The notes under the pieces: generated by a model | What the model was told of the DNA's origin: nothing | Databases searched by the model: none | The model's input: the letters and a program-made list of their open reading frames with translations, nothing else | Shown: piece after piece, positions 1 to 8,981 of the stretch | Numbering within the stretch: position 1 is the first letter of the stretch | How the letters are laid out: every line of letters starts with the position of its first letter | Assembly: GCF_000018025.1 (NCBI RefSeq) | Contig: NC_009831.1 | Location: 4,340,001 to 4,404,000 of the forward strand | DNA: 64,000 nucleotides | Reading direction: 5' to 3' | Source of the DNA: Shewanella sediminis HAW-EB3 | Lineage (GTDB): Bacteria > Pseudomonadota > Gammaproteobacteria > Enterobacterales > Shewanellaceae | Translations under genes and position numbers: made by a program

Positions 1-310
1 CGGCGCCGGAATTCGAGTCCGAGATCTGTATGCCACTCTGGCCACGCAGTACTTCGGTCAGTGTCGTCGCACCGCTCATCTCGATGGCCGCCGCATCGAT
101 AATGTTCACATTGGCGGCAATATTCAGTGGCGTATTTTCACTGCGACCGATAACGGTAATAACCTCATCGACTGTGTTAGTCACACCAGAATCTGTTTGA
201 GATGAATCGGCCGCAAACGTCACGGACGACGACGCAGACAGAGCCAGAGCACTGCCGATTAGCATGGCTAATTTTGATAATTTGTTTGATTGTCTAGCTT
301 GAGTACCCAT
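1..310 (-). CDS. btuB: TonB-dependent receptor, N-terminal part (probable BtuB cobalamin receptor)
   Basis: Only the first 103 codons are inside the window; the gene continues past base 1. The ATG is at 308-310, followed by a signal peptide (residues about 1-34, ending SSVTFAA) and the start of a plug domain with VDEVITVIGRS, a TonB-box-like segment, and TLTEVLRGQSGIQIS, typical of plug domains. Such receptors import iron chelates or vitamin B12 across the outer membrane using TonB energy. The cobalamin riboswitch just upstream is the reason for choosing BtuB over a siderophore receptor. The receptor class is certain; the substrate is inferred from the leader. Confidence 0.8.
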   Translation of the reverse strand, partial: MGTQARQSNKLSKLAMLIGSALALSASSSVTFAADSSQTDSGVTNTVDEVITVIGRSENTPLNIAANVNIIDAAAIEMSGATTLTEVLRGQSGIQISDSNSGA

Positions 311-435
311 TTTACCTTTAACTCCTGAAAGGAAAACGGGGCAAAGATGTCACGACGAGGCCAAGTTCAGTTCACTGAATTCAATCACCCTATCGCATCT
401 CGAGATCTGCCCGCCGAAATCTCAAAATCATCTAA

Positions 436-655
436 TGGGCCGGTCTCCGGACTGAGGCTATTCGGTAAGATTGGTAGATCTTTCCGAGCAAGTAGAGGCT
501 TTTCTAACACCCTGCCATTACATTCTGTAATAGATAGGCGCACCTCACTTTCACCTTTCACCGTTGCGGGGGCAGTGCCAGATTTTCACAGGCTTCCCGA
601 TTATCCCAACTCTCTAATTAAGCTGTTAAAGCTTAAAGACAGAGCAGGCACCACA
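436..655 (-). promoter_or_regulatory. Cobalamin (adenosylcobalamin) riboswitch
   Basis: Read on the minus strand, the leader carries the conserved cobalamin-riboswitch core: GGTGCC near 653-645, GGGAAGCCTGTGAAAATCTG at 598-579, CTGCCCCCGCAACGGTGAA immediately after it, and the closing segment AGTCCGGAGACCGGCC at 453-438. Order and spacing fit the family. It lies about 130 bases upstream of the TonB receptor start, so B12 should repress the receptor. No intrinsic terminator is obvious between the aptamer and the gene, which suggests control of translation initiation. Boundaries are approximate. Confidence 0.9.
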
Positions 656-802
656 AAAGATTGACAGCATAAATCTTGTTATCGATCTGCTTAAAAACGC
701 CTCCGGATTAATAGCCGGATCACGATTGGCCGCATTATAGACGTCTATACGTATAAATGTCTAATATTTGCGAGGAACAATAAATTCCCCATCCAAAATC
801 TA

Positions 803-1582
803 TCAGCGGCTGAGTCTTAGAGGAGAGATAGCCGACATAAATTCCCGGTGATTTAACGACTCCAGGGGCGGATTATCTACACTGAACAGATCGCCACGTT
901 TGGATTGATGCAGCAGATAGAGATCGTCCACCCCGGAGATCGCGGTGTAATGACCTATCTCTCCCTGCGGCACCGAAGTCTTGCCGTTAGCTGTTAAGCG
1001 GGTTGCCTTATGGGTATCGGGCATGCGGGTACAGCCTAAAATGGCACTGAATCCCTCGAGGCTATCGACCTCAGTCTCACCTAGCTTGTTATAAATTACT
1101 TCGCCCTCACAGGTTTCTGCGTAGGCGGTTGCCAACGAATCCAGAAACGCTTCTGGCTCAATATTTTCACTCAAGCCTTCAAAGCCCTGCACACAGAACA
1201 ACGAAGACCAGGCCCTTAACTGCTGGCCCGATGGAACGAACTCGGCGGCGTACATACCGGCTTGTTGCTTATTAAACGCCAATTTCCACTCACCGGGCAG
1301 GTTAAAGCTCACCTCTTGACTGAAAATGGGGAGTTTATGACTTATACCAATAGGGTTAATCTCGGCGTCATCGAGAAAATCATCCAGGATTAATGCCTGC
1401 CCATGAGCCGCATGGGGAAACAGGTAAGCAGCGATAACGACAGCAGTAATAGCGGCAGTAATAACAGAAGCGGATGTGGCAATGATCGATGTAGAGAACT
1501 GAGCCGTTTTAAACTGGGCTTGCAGTGACTTTATTGACTGCCAATGGCGTGTACAGAGAGGTAGTGTGTTGAGAGCTTTCAT
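803..1582 (-). CDS. Hypothetical secreted protein
   Basis: I do not recognise this family. The product is about 259 residues with a hydrophobic N-terminal stretch (SVITAAITAVVIAAYLF) and AHG before the mature part, consistent with a signal peptide with a long n-region or a membrane anchor. The rest is soluble with three Cys residues (FCVQ, ETCEG, LGCT) and no catalytic motif I can name. An ATG at 1591 sits directly against the AAGGA, whereas the ATG at 1582 has AAGGA about 8 bases upstream, so 1582 is chosen. It follows the nrfBCD-like operon beyond a terminator and is probably its own unit. Confidence 0.6.
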   Translation of the reverse strand: MKALNTLPLCTRHWQSIKSLQAQFKTAQFSTSIIATSASVITAAITAVVIAAYLFPHAAHGQALILDDFLDDAEINPIGISHKLPIFSQEVSFNLPGEWKLAFNKQQAGMYAAEFVPSGQQLRAWSSLFCVQGFEGLSENIEPEAFLDSLATAYAETCEGEVIYNKLGETEVDSLEGFSAILGCTRMPDTHKATRLTANGKTSVPQGEIGHYTAISGVDDLYLLHQSKRGDLFSVDNPPLESLNHREFMSAISPLRLSR

Positions 1583-1686
1583 ACTTATCATCCTTGATTA
1601 GTCTATCCATTCGATATTACCTCAGCATAAAAAATACGCAAAGAGGTTTACATGAATAAATTTAAACAGAGATGATAGGGGGCTCA

Positions 1687-1725
1687 ACAAAAACAGAGGC
1701 AAGGGAAACGACTCTCCTTGCCTCT
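1687..1725 (-). terminator. Intrinsic terminator of the nrfBCD-like operon
   Basis: A 10-bp perfect stem (1695-1704 with 1716-1725) is followed on the minus strand by a T-rich tract (GTTTTTGTTG). It lies about 90 bases after the nrfD-like stop codon, so it ends the three-gene respiratory operon. Confidence 0.75.
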
Positions 1726-1815
1726 TCTGAGAAACTATAAATATCTAAAGCGTTCCTAAGAACTAACTCGTTCCTTAACTCAGTTCTTAGCTAACTCTTT
1801 AACAGCACCCTATAA

Positions 1816-2766
1816 CTAGGTCCCCGTCATCTGGCCGGTATAGAGAATAAAATTACGCAGCAATAACACACCCACTAAACTAAAACTGGCCGTTACCGCG
1901 ACATAGGCAAATTTTCTATCGGCAGAGACCTTCATCCATAAGTTAAACGCCAGTGGCAGCGTCAAACCTAAGCCAACCACGCCTCCCCAGAAGATCCAGC
2001 CCCAGAAGCCTTCACCCAACGCATCTAATGCCGCGACCTGGCTCTGCCCACCCGACAAGATAAGACCGGCGAAGAAGGTAAAGAGTATCGCCATCTCAAT
2101 GAGTATCATGGGGATCTCAATCCCATGGATAAAGCGCACCTCAGTGCCATTCGGATTCCCCTTGAGCAACACACCAACTAGCAGAGTGGCTGCGGCGCCT
2201 GAGCTGAGGCCCGATACCAGGAACAAGACAGGCAAAACCGGGTTATTGAGCAGAGGGAAGCCGATTAGGGCCGACAGCAGGAATCCGGTATAGGCGCCTA
2301 ATGACAGAGATAATATAAGTAGTATCCCTGTGATCACATCTTCCCATTGCTGCAATTTTATCAAGCTGCTTGTGAGCAGACTCCACCGTCCCTCACGCCC
2401 TTCACACCATTGCACGACAGGCGTACTAAATATGGCGCCTATCCAGGCAAATAACATCAGCTGATAGACCATCAATACCAGCACACCCATGGACATGACC
2501 GAAGTGGAGTTGTAAAAAACCAGGATCTTCCAAAAATCGAAGGGCTTAGTGAGATCGAGAACCAAAATACCTAAGCCGGCACAAACCGTAACGGGTGCTA
2601 TCAGGGCGGCGGCTTGAATAAATCGAGACTGATAGGCTTTCTTACCCAATTTAAAATGTTTCAACAGGATGCCGAAAAATACCGCCCCTGCCGACAAGCC
2701 TGCCAAGAACAGGTAGATTGCGATAGGCCAATGCCAGACTAATCCATCGAAATGAAATGCACTCAT
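1816..2766 (-). CDS. nrfD: NrfD/PsrC-family membrane quinol oxidoreductase subunit
   Basis: This is a 316-residue, very hydrophobic protein with about eight predicted membrane segments and the family opening VWHWPIAIYLFLAGLSAGA. NrfD/PsrC proteins exchange electrons with the quinone pool in the inner membrane and pass them to a periplasmic iron-sulfur subunit. Its start overlaps the stop of the preceding ferredoxin gene by four bases (ATGA), so the two are translationally coupled. With the pentaheme cytochrome upstream the set resembles nrfBCD. No nrfA or other terminal reductase is next to it, so the final acceptor (nitrite, sulfite or other) is unknown. Confidence 0.88.
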   Translation of the reverse strand: MSAFHFDGLVWHWPIAIYLFLAGLSAGAVFFGILLKHFKLGKKAYQSRFIQAAALIAPVTVCAGLGILVLDLTKPFDFWKILVFYNSTSVMSMGVLVLMVYQLMLFAWIGAIFSTPVVQWCEGREGRWSLLTSSLIKLQQWEDVITGILLILSLSLGAYTGFLLSALIGFPLLNNPVLPVLFLVSGLSSGAAATLLVGVLLKGNPNGTEVRFIHGIEIPMILIEMAILFTFFAGLILSGGQSQVAALDALGEGFWGWIFWGGVVGLGLTLPLAFNLWMKVSADRKFAYVAVTASFSLVGVLLLRNFILYTGQMTGT

Positions 2767-3458
2767 AACACTATCTCCCCATCAATAGTCGATACATGGA
2801 ACAACTTAGGGCGGGTGCCTAAATCCGTTTTAGCTCGATAAGTCGGTTTCGATTTTAACGTTTTGACTAACTCAGACTCCGGATCTCTGATATTACCAAA
2901 CACTAAGGCATGAGTCGGACACGCCTCTACGCAAGCTGGTTGTTTGCCCAGCTTAAGCTGAGTCTCTCTGCAAAAATCACACTTGTCGGCCGTTTGAGTC
3001 ACTGGATTAATAAATCTAACCTGATAGGGACAAGCCGCAATGCAATATTGGCAACCGACACACTTGTCAGGATTAACACCGACAATCCCGGTCTCTGAGT
3101 CTATGTAGGCGGCGCCCGTAGGGCACACCTTTACGCAGGGGGCATCTTCGCAATGCTGGCAAGACTTACGACTGAAACGGTAACTCTGATCCGGATACTC
3201 ACCAAATGGACCTGTACGATTGATCACGACCCTTGAGACGCCATCGGGCACATGGTTAACCTGTCGGCAAGCCTGCTCACAGGCGTTACAGCCGATGCAG
3301 AGGTTTTCATCATGTACCATGGCATATTTGATTGTTTGAGTTTGGTCGACACTGACACCAGCCTCTGACTCTGCAAGCTCCTTCGCAACCGAGTAGATAG
3401 AGAATCCCGCGATCAAGGTGCCGCAACCGGTAAGAAAATGTCTTTTTGAGATATCCAT
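2763..3458 (-). CDS. nrfC: NrfC-like periplasmic 4Fe-4S ferredoxin subunit
   Basis: The protein carries four Cys clusters typical of NrfC/PsrB/DmsB: CIGCNACEQACR, CQHCEDAPCVKVCP, CVGCQYCIAACP and CDFCRETQ...CVEACP, so it should bind four 4Fe-4S clusters and carry electrons between NrfD and a cytochrome. The N-terminus MDISKRHFLTGCGTLIAG looks like a Tat signal with KR in place of RR. A longer reading from 3473 is possible, but GGAG lies 8 bases before the ATG at 3458, so 3458 is preferred. It lies between the pentaheme and NrfD genes in one operon. Confidence 0.88.
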   Translation of the reverse strand: MDISKRHFLTGCGTLIAGFSIYSVAKELAESEAGVSVDQTQTIKYAMVHDENLCIGCNACEQACRQVNHVPDGVSRVVINRTGPFGEYPDQSYRFSRKSCQHCEDAPCVKVCPTGAAYIDSETGIVGVNPDKCVGCQYCIAACPYQVRFINPVTQTADKCDFCRETQLKLGKQPACVEACPTHALVFGNIRDPESELVKTLKSKPTYRAKTDLGTRPKLFHVSTIDGEIVL

Positions 3459-3472
3459 AATTGATACTCCCA

Positions 3473-3973
3473 TTATTTAACGAGGTGACACCCGCGGCAC
3501 AGCTGGCTGCGCTCTTTCACCGTGATCTGCAGCATAGGATCGTATTCCACATGCAACTGGTGACAACTGGCACAATTTACCTTATCGGCATGAACATTAT
3601 GGGTCCAATCAGCCATAGCGATGATTTCATGATCATGACACTCGAGGCAGGCTCCCGTTTGTTCAGCCACAGACGTCGAGTTGTCGCTTGAAAAACGTCG
3701 AATGCTCGACCCCTTCTTGGGGTGTTTGCCTCGCTCTCCATGACAAGACTGACATTCAATTGCAAGTGCAGCATTAGCATGTAGTCCAAACATGGCTCCG
3801 TTGCGTTTATGGCACTTCATGCAGGAATTTTGATTTATGGTCAGAGACTCATTTGGTTGTGCATCGACAGGACTAGGTATTCCCGCCATGATTAAGCAGA
3901 TGATTGATGGCAACAGGATTGATGGCAACTCAATTGCTGGAGATAGTGGCCAATAGCGGGATAATCTGGACAT
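3473..3973 (-). CDS. nrfB: NrfB-like pentaheme c-type cytochrome
   Basis: The 166-residue product has a signal peptide ending near PSPVDAQ and five CxxCH heme sites (CMKCH, CQSCH, CLECH, CASCH, CRGCH), matching the size and heme number of NrfB. It is expected to be a periplasmic electron carrier fed by the NrfC/NrfD pair. AAGGA lies about 6 bases before the ATG. It is the first gene of the operon. The assignment to NrfB rather than another small pentaheme rests on heme count and the C/D neighbours. Confidence 0.82.
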   Translation of the reverse strand: MSRLSRYWPLSPAIELPSILLPSIICLIMAGIPSPVDAQPNESLTINQNSCMKCHKRNGAMFGLHANAALAIECQSCHGERGKHPKKGSSIRRFSSDNSTSVAEQTGACLECHDHEIIAMADWTHNVHADKVNCASCHQLHVEYDPMLQITVKERSQLCRGCHLVK

Positions 3974-4022
3974 GACTTGTCCTTACATCGATAGATGAAT
4001 GCTAAAATTCTTGGTGGAGAGT

Positions 4023-4048
4023 GGCACCGAACAGAGCTGTTCGGTGCC
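4023..4048. other. Strong hairpin between the DUF2726-like gene and nrfB
   Basis: An 11-bp perfect inverted repeat (4023-4033 with 4038-4048, loop of 4) lies just after the stop of the upstream minus-strand gene. It has no clear T-tract on the minus side, so it may be a weak terminator or an mRNA-stabilising structure. Confidence 0.5.
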
Positions 4049-4056
4049 ATTATCGG

Positions 4057-4560
4057 CTATGCGGCAAGCGCGTTTCTGATTAACGCTTCATCACAGTGCT
4101 TCTCTCTGTCCAGCTTGATAAATTGCACGCCTGTGTATGCCAGGCACTTCTCGATAAACTCGACCTGATCGCTGCTGCTCTCCTCAGGATTTGTCATCAC
4201 CAGCTTAACCGATGAAGACTCATTATCCACGACCACATAATCGAGATGGCAGTGCTCCATATACTCCTGCACCTCATCATGATTCTTAACGGTCTGATCG
4301 ATATCGACCACATTCACTAAAGAGGCATCATAGAGCACATCGTAACGGCCTTTAGCTATGGTTTTTAATGTCTTTAAAAACTCCATGGATTGCGTATCGA
4401 GCAGGTGTGGTTTAATGCTGACTTCCGTTGCAGCCATCTGTACGTCGGTTGTTTGGAAAAACTTAATACAAGTCATCACAAACGTCACGACAACCAATGG
4501 GACGATGACAAACAGGACAAAGTACATAAATGTATAACTGAGTATGACGGTGGCGTTCAT
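4057..4560 (-). CDS. Membrane-anchored DUF2726-like protein
   Basis: A single N-terminal membrane segment (VILSYTFMYFVLFVIVPLVV) is followed by a cytosolic domain with the DUF2726 pattern: LLDTQSMEFLKTLKTI, then YDVLYDASLVNVVDID, LDYVVVD, and the end CLAYTGVQFIKLD. That fold resembles restriction-endonuclease-like domains, but the catalytic residues are not clear here. GGAGG sits 7 bases before the ATG at 4560, which decides the start against a longer reading from 4599. Function is unknown. Confidence 0.65.
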   Translation of the reverse strand: MNATVILSYTFMYFVLFVIVPLVVVTFVMTCIKFFQTTDVQMAATEVSIKPHLLDTQSMEFLKTLKTIAKGRYDVLYDASLVNVVDIDQTVKNHDEVQEYMEHCHLDYVVVDNESSSVKLVMTNPEESSSDQVEFIEKCLAYTGVQFIKLDREKHCDEALIRNALAA

Positions 4561-4599
4561 GATAAACCTCCAAAACATCTGTTTATATTTAGTTTGCAA

Positions 4600-4937
4600 T
4601 TAAGTATTGCTCTCAAATTAAAATATATGCAATTCTTTTTCACATTTAATAATAAAAATAAACTCATGGTCAGATTATCAAATAAAGATATTGCCCATTA
4701 CAGATTGTCAGTAGTTAACTATAACGATTTCATATATTGCATATCTAAAACATGAAATTAAAAAACAAATTAAAATCAATAAGATAGGAAGACGAGACGA
4801 TTGACCACAACAGAGTGCGAAATCATTTATTTATTTTAACCATTTTATTAGCACTTATTCAAGAATAGGTTTATATTAATTTATGAAATTCACATATTGT
4901 CAGTTTTACAAATGTGTGTCGCAGGAGGAATTAAAGA
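4600..4937. other. AT-rich divergent intergenic region
   Basis: About 340 AT-rich bases lie between the minus-strand DUF2726-like gene and the plus-strand LysR gene. It should hold both promoters. I see no RNA gene, repeat or convincing operator. Confidence 0.5.
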
Positions 4938-5918
4938 ATGCATAATCTAAAACTCGATACTTTAGATCTACTCAGCATTAATATTCTGGTTAATTTATAT
5001 GAGCATCACTCTGCCACATTTGTGGCTAAACAGATGAATATTCCTGCACCAAAAATTAGCCGTAGCCTACAGCATTCCAGAGTTATTTTTAATAACCCAC
5101 TCTTTATCAGAAAAAAACATGGCTTAATTCCCAATGAATTTACCAAACAGCTCTACCCCATCGCTAAGGAAATAGTGCAATGCTCTGAGCACCTGTACCA
5201 ACTCAATGTCGACGACAGTTCTGGTGAGAGATCCCATTTCACCATTCATGTCAGCGATCTTATCGTTCATCAATTTCCACAACTATTGAAGAACGCCGTC
5301 AAAGAGAGCCATCTGGATCTTAAGTTCACTATCAGCCCCGATTCCGACAACCTAATCACGGATATTATTGAGAATCGAATCGATATCGGGTTAATCAGCG
5401 AGTCCGGAAGTGACTACCTGGGGGAGATCGATAACCATGTCGACGTCGTGGCACTGAAACGGCTATCTCACCTCTATCTGGTGTGTGATCTTCACCATCC
5501 CCTGTTAAAGCAGGAGATCACCTTAGAGTCCATCGCACAATATCCCTTTGTGAGCATTCTGGGCAAACCCGAGCGCGCAACATCGGATCCATTTTTACTC
5601 TACTGCAGCCAGCACCAGCTTGCATATCACCTGAAGAACGGAGATCTGATTAATCATAACTTCAATATTGAGACGCTCAACCAACATATAACCGATACCG
5701 ATGCAGTCGCACTGCTGCCTTTCAGCAAAATCTATGATCATAGTAATCAGATGCCGAACTTACATGTTTGTCGATTATCAGAGATAGAAACCGAGCGGCT
5801 CTACCTATCAATTAACAGTCCGACCCTATACTTAGTCACTAAGAAAGGGCACCTATCGTCTAATGCCGCCTGGCTGGTTGAAACCATCGGGCAAATCGTC
5901 AATCGCAGCATCCATTAA
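4938..5918 (+). CDS. LysR-family transcriptional regulator
   Basis: The 326-residue product has an N-terminal winged helix-turn-helix (ATFVAKQMNIPAPKISRSLQ, residues about 26-45) followed by PLFIRKKHG, then a LysR-type co-inducer-binding domain. AGGAGG precedes the ATG. It belongs to the same atypical subgroup as the genes at 5961, 37318 and 38291, all lying beside multiheme electron-transfer genes, so control of respiration is a reasonable inference. Ligand and targets are unknown. Confidence 0.88.
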   Translation: MHNLKLDTLDLLSINILVNLYEHHSATFVAKQMNIPAPKISRSLQHSRVIFNNPLFIRKKHGLIPNEFTKQLYPIAKEIVQCSEHLYQLNVDDSSGERSHFTIHVSDLIVHQFPQLLKNAVKESHLDLKFTISPDSDNLITDIIENRIDIGLISESGSDYLGEIDNHVDVVALKRLSHLYLVCDLHHPLLKQEITLESIAQYPFVSILGKPERATSDPFLLYCSQHQLAYHLKNGDLINHNFNIETLNQHITDTDAVALLPFSKIYDHSNQMPNLHVCRLSEIETERLYLSINSPTLYLVTKKGHLSSNAAWLVETIGQIVNRSIH

Positions 5919-5960
5919 CTCGGGGCCTGATTAAAACCAATATCTTAATCAACAAGGGGC

Positions 5961-6959
5961 TCAAAAGAGCACACTTAAACCTGGTTTAGCTATCGTAGGG
6001 GGCAGTCCCTGTGAGCTCTCATAGTGATGTTGAATATCGACTAACTTTTCGGTCAGTAACCTCGCCATACATTGTGCCAGCAAAGGGGTCACCGAGCGAT
6101 GACAGTGCAGGAAATAACTCTCGGGCTGTTGCTCTATAGCGTCTCGCCATTGCGACGATACATCGACAAAATCGACATCTTCTCTGCCTTCGAAATACTC
6201 ATAGGCCATGGCGGAACTCAACACACAGATATCGTCAGATTTACTGGCATGATCGACGACCATGCGCAGACTCGGGCTCTTAAGTGCAACCCGAAGTTTT
6301 ATCCCCTGCTCATGGGCATACTCTTCGATTCTATGCAGGCGGTTGTTCTGAAGGTTTGAATTTACCAGACCAATTTTATAATCAAAGATATCGGTCAGAG
6401 GATCGGCTGAGGTCAGAATAGGGTGACCGACTCTGGCGACCAGAAAAAAATGGGTAATATCGCCGATATTCACATCATCAACCATCTCATGCCTGATGGG
6501 TTCGATGGATATACTGCAGTCAATTTTCCCCTGACACAGACGCTCGCTCACGTTTTCTGACCAGGGTTGCACATTCACATTGACCCCCCCCTCCACACAG
6601 CAACATTGGTGAGTCACACAGTTAAACACCATCATCGACCACTGTTCATGGGCGGCCACCGTCAACTCATAGGGTGCCACTACAGTATTACGTGTCGCCG
6701 ATATCATCTTATCGTATTGTTCAAGAATAGTTTGAGCCATGGGGTAGATACGCAGTGCAACAGAGTTAGGCTCAAACCCATACTTTTGACGAATAAAAAG
6801 CTCATCATCCAACACTTCACGTAAACAGTTCAGTGCCCTGCTCACTTTAGATTGAGTCGTATGTAATCTATCGGCGACGGCGGAGCCATTTTTCAACTCG
6901 ACTAAGCCGGCTAACACCATCAAAGTGAAATAATCCAGACGGTTCACCTTCTTCAACAT
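5961..6959 (-). CDS. LysR-family transcriptional regulator
   Basis: The 332-residue LysR protein has the HTH segment SAVADRLHTTQSKVSRALN, then ELFIRQKYGFEPNS, as in the neighbouring LysR at 4938. The effector domain contains an unusual CVTHQCCCVEGG Cys cluster that could sense redox state or metal, which is inference only. GGAGAG precedes the ATG. The gene converges with the other LysR and its promoter side holds a perfect CRP box at 7125-7140. Confidence 0.87.
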   Translation of the reverse strand: MLKKVNRLDYFTLMVLAGLVELKNGSAVADRLHTTQSKVSRALNCLREVLDDELFIRQKYGFEPNSVALRIYPMAQTILEQYDKMISATRNTVVAPYELTVAAHEQWSMMVFNCVTHQCCCVEGGVNVNVQPWSENVSERLCQGKIDCSISIEPIRHEMVDDVNIGDITHFFLVARVGHPILTSADPLTDIFDYKIGLVNSNLQNNRLHRIEEYAHEQGIKLRVALKSPSLRMVVDHASKSDDICVLSSAMAYEYFEGREDVDFVDVSSQWRDAIEQQPESYFLHCHRSVTPLLAQCMARLLTEKLVDIQHHYESSQGLPPTIAKPGLSVLF

Positions 6960-7418
6960 TAATCACTCTCCTGAAGCATACGTTTGTTATTAAAGTGTCA
7001 TTGATAGTGCTGGCAAGAAATAATAAAACTCTGAGAGCCTGCGACACCTCTGGCTTTAAGGCAATCGCGAAGTTATGTGACAATTAAATAATTCTAATAT
7101 GTATCATTTTTAAACGAGCGCAATTGTGAACCTGGTCACACATTTCAAACCCATACTTTATCAGCACTCTCTAATAAAATGCCTGATAAAGAGCCTAACC
7201 AAGAGCCTGGTAAAAGCACGAATAAAAAGCACCTTTTGCGCAAGGCGGCATAGGTTAGCGCATATTTACAGCCATTGATAAATGTGAGGTTACAGGTTAC
7301 AAAAGAGAGAGTTCAGGCAAGGCGCATCGCGCCAATTCGACGCCTGGATATAGAATGGGCCTGCATTTAACAGCAAGCCATTTAGCAGCACGCAAGAAAG
7401 TTAGGGAGATACCTTTGC
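6960..7418. other. Intergenic region between LysR and pepsin genes
   Basis: About 460 bases hold the divergent promoters of the LysR and pepsin-like genes. The only site I can name is the CRP box at 7125-7140. I see no RNA gene. Confidence 0.5.
7125..7140. promoter_or_regulatory. CRP (cAMP receptor protein) binding site
   Basis: The sequence TGTGAACCTGGTCACA is an exact match to the CRP core TGTGA-N6-TCACA. It lies about 165 bases upstream of the minus-strand LysR start and about 280 bases upstream of the pepsin-like gene; distance favours the LysR promoter, but either could be controlled. Confidence 0.75.
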
Positions 7419-8963
7419 ATGGCCGGTCAGATAAAAGCACGTACCCTCAAAGTCCCCATCACCAACGTCTACGCCAAGGGGGACTACTGCGCCCAACTAC
7501 GTCTGGGTAGTCAGGCACAGAGGGCCAACCTTATCCTGGACACGGGTAGCAGCACCCTTGTTGTAAAGCAAAGTGCAGTGAAACAAAATGTAGTGAATCA
7601 TAGTGTCGTGAACCAAAACGCCTACCACCCTCAGGATGATAACTTACTGACCGTCACCAGCTTGGCTCAAGAGGTCAACTACGGCATAGGTGGTTGGGAC
7701 GGCCCCGTGGTCACAACCCGGGTCGCTCTCTGTGAAGAGAGCTGCGAAGATGAGATGGCGTTCGATAAGCGCCTGCCACACCTTCACTTAGCCCGCCAAC
7801 CTCTGGTGCTCGACGCCTGCCCCCTAGCTATCGTCTCCAGTGTTAAACAGCAACAAACCTTTGGTGATGCCGATGGCATATTGGGGCTGGGCTACCATCA
7901 CCTCAACAGGAGCTACGATCTTAAAGCCTATCTCGAAAGCCATCAATATTCACCGGCGGTAACCTATCCCTGGCCCTTCGCCGATGCTATCAGCCTGAGC
8001 GATACTAAGGGCAAGAGTGACTGCCAGAGCACGATTAATAATGAGAGTAAGCGTCAGAGCGATACTAAAGCTAAGAGTAAAACTGACAACAAGAACAAAA
8101 AGAAAACAGAACTCCCTTTCAGCAGCGAAGACCTTAAACAGTTTAAGCAGTTTCTCTGGCAGCAGCCGGAGCAGGATCTCATCCCCTACTTCACCGCCCT
8201 CGAAGAGCATGGCCTCACCGCGAATAAATTTGCCTTCTATAGCCGGCGCTCCAGCATCCACGTCACCAACGGCGACTTGTCACCTCAGCAGCTGGCCAAT
8301 GATCCGCTCAACCGGGGCTGGCTTATCCTCGGCGGAGGAGAGGAGCATACGGAGCTCTACCAGGGAGACTTTCACACCATCAGAGTCGACCACGACATCT
8401 ATTACAATGTCACACTCACCTCGATACGCGTCGGCGACCAGCCACCAATCCCCGCTCCGGCGCTCGATGAAAAGTACCGCAAAAACTACTACAGCAATGC
8501 CATCGTCGATACCGGCGCCTCGGCCATCGCCCTTACCGAGCCCCTCTATCGAGCCCTGCTAAAGAGCTTAGCAGCCATATCGCCAAAGTTTGTTCCCTTG
8601 ATAGCCCCCTTTAAAGAGATATCCGCCCAGGAGAGAGGCATAGATGCATCGCTCCTGGACCTGAGCCAATGGCCGGATATCACCTTCACCTTCCTGGGCG
8701 ATATGGATGGCGATTTGGATGAGAATAAAGCTGCCGGCACACAGAACTCCGACCGACAAGCCGTGAGCATAGTCTGCAGACCCGAAAGCTACTGGCAGCT
8801 CAACGCACCGGGTGAAGGCAAGGCCTGCTTTAAGCTCTTGAGTCAACTTCCCAACTGGCCCAATCAAACCCTCTTAGGCCTCCCCCTGCTCAACGACCAC
8901 CTGGTCATATTCGACCGCTCAGTACATAAAACCGGTGTGATCCGATTCGCTAAGCAAAAATAG
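7419..8963 (+). CDS. Pepsin-like aspartic protease (shewasin-type, family A1)
   Basis: The 514-residue protein has both catalytic motifs of bilobal pepsins: DTGSS at residues 41-45 and DTGAS at 364-368, plus a flap-like NYGIGGWDG. Family A1 is mainly eukaryotic; a few bacterial members, the shewasins, are known from Shewanella and relatives and act in the cytoplasm. No signal peptide or propeptide is visible here, in line with a cytosolic enzyme. A Lys/Ser-rich hydrophilic insert (around residues 192-228) separates the lobes. It has its own promoter region and is followed closely by a GNAT gene. The natural substrate is unknown. Confidence 0.9.
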   Translation: MAGQIKARTLKVPITNVYAKGDYCAQLRLGSQAQRANLILDTGSSTLVVKQSAVKQNVVNHSVVNQNAYHPQDDNLLTVTSLAQEVNYGIGGWDGPVVTTRVALCEESCEDEMAFDKRLPHLHLARQPLVLDACPLAIVSSVKQQQTFGDADGILGLGYHHLNRSYDLKAYLESHQYSPAVTYPWPFADAISLSDTKGKSDCQSTINNESKRQSDTKAKSKTDNKNKKKTELPFSSEDLKQFKQFLWQQPEQDLIPYFTALEEHGLTANKFAFYSRRSSIHVTNGDLSPQQLANDPLNRGWLILGGGEEHTELYQGDFHTIRVDHDIYYNVTLTSIRVGDQPPIPAPALDEKYRKNYYSNAIVDTGASAIALTEPLYRALLKSLAAISPKFVPLIAPFKEISAQERGIDASLLDLSQWPDITFTFLGDMDGDLDENKAAGTQNSDRQAVSIVCRPESYWQLNAPGEGKACFKLLSQLPNWPNQTLLGLPLLNDHLVIFDRSVHKTGVIRFAKQK

Positions 8964-8981
8964 TCATCATTGGAGATAAAA

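Noticed and set aside
347..664. Plus-strand 105-residue ORF
   Set aside because: It lies on the opposite strand across the cobalamin riboswitch and has no family resemblance.
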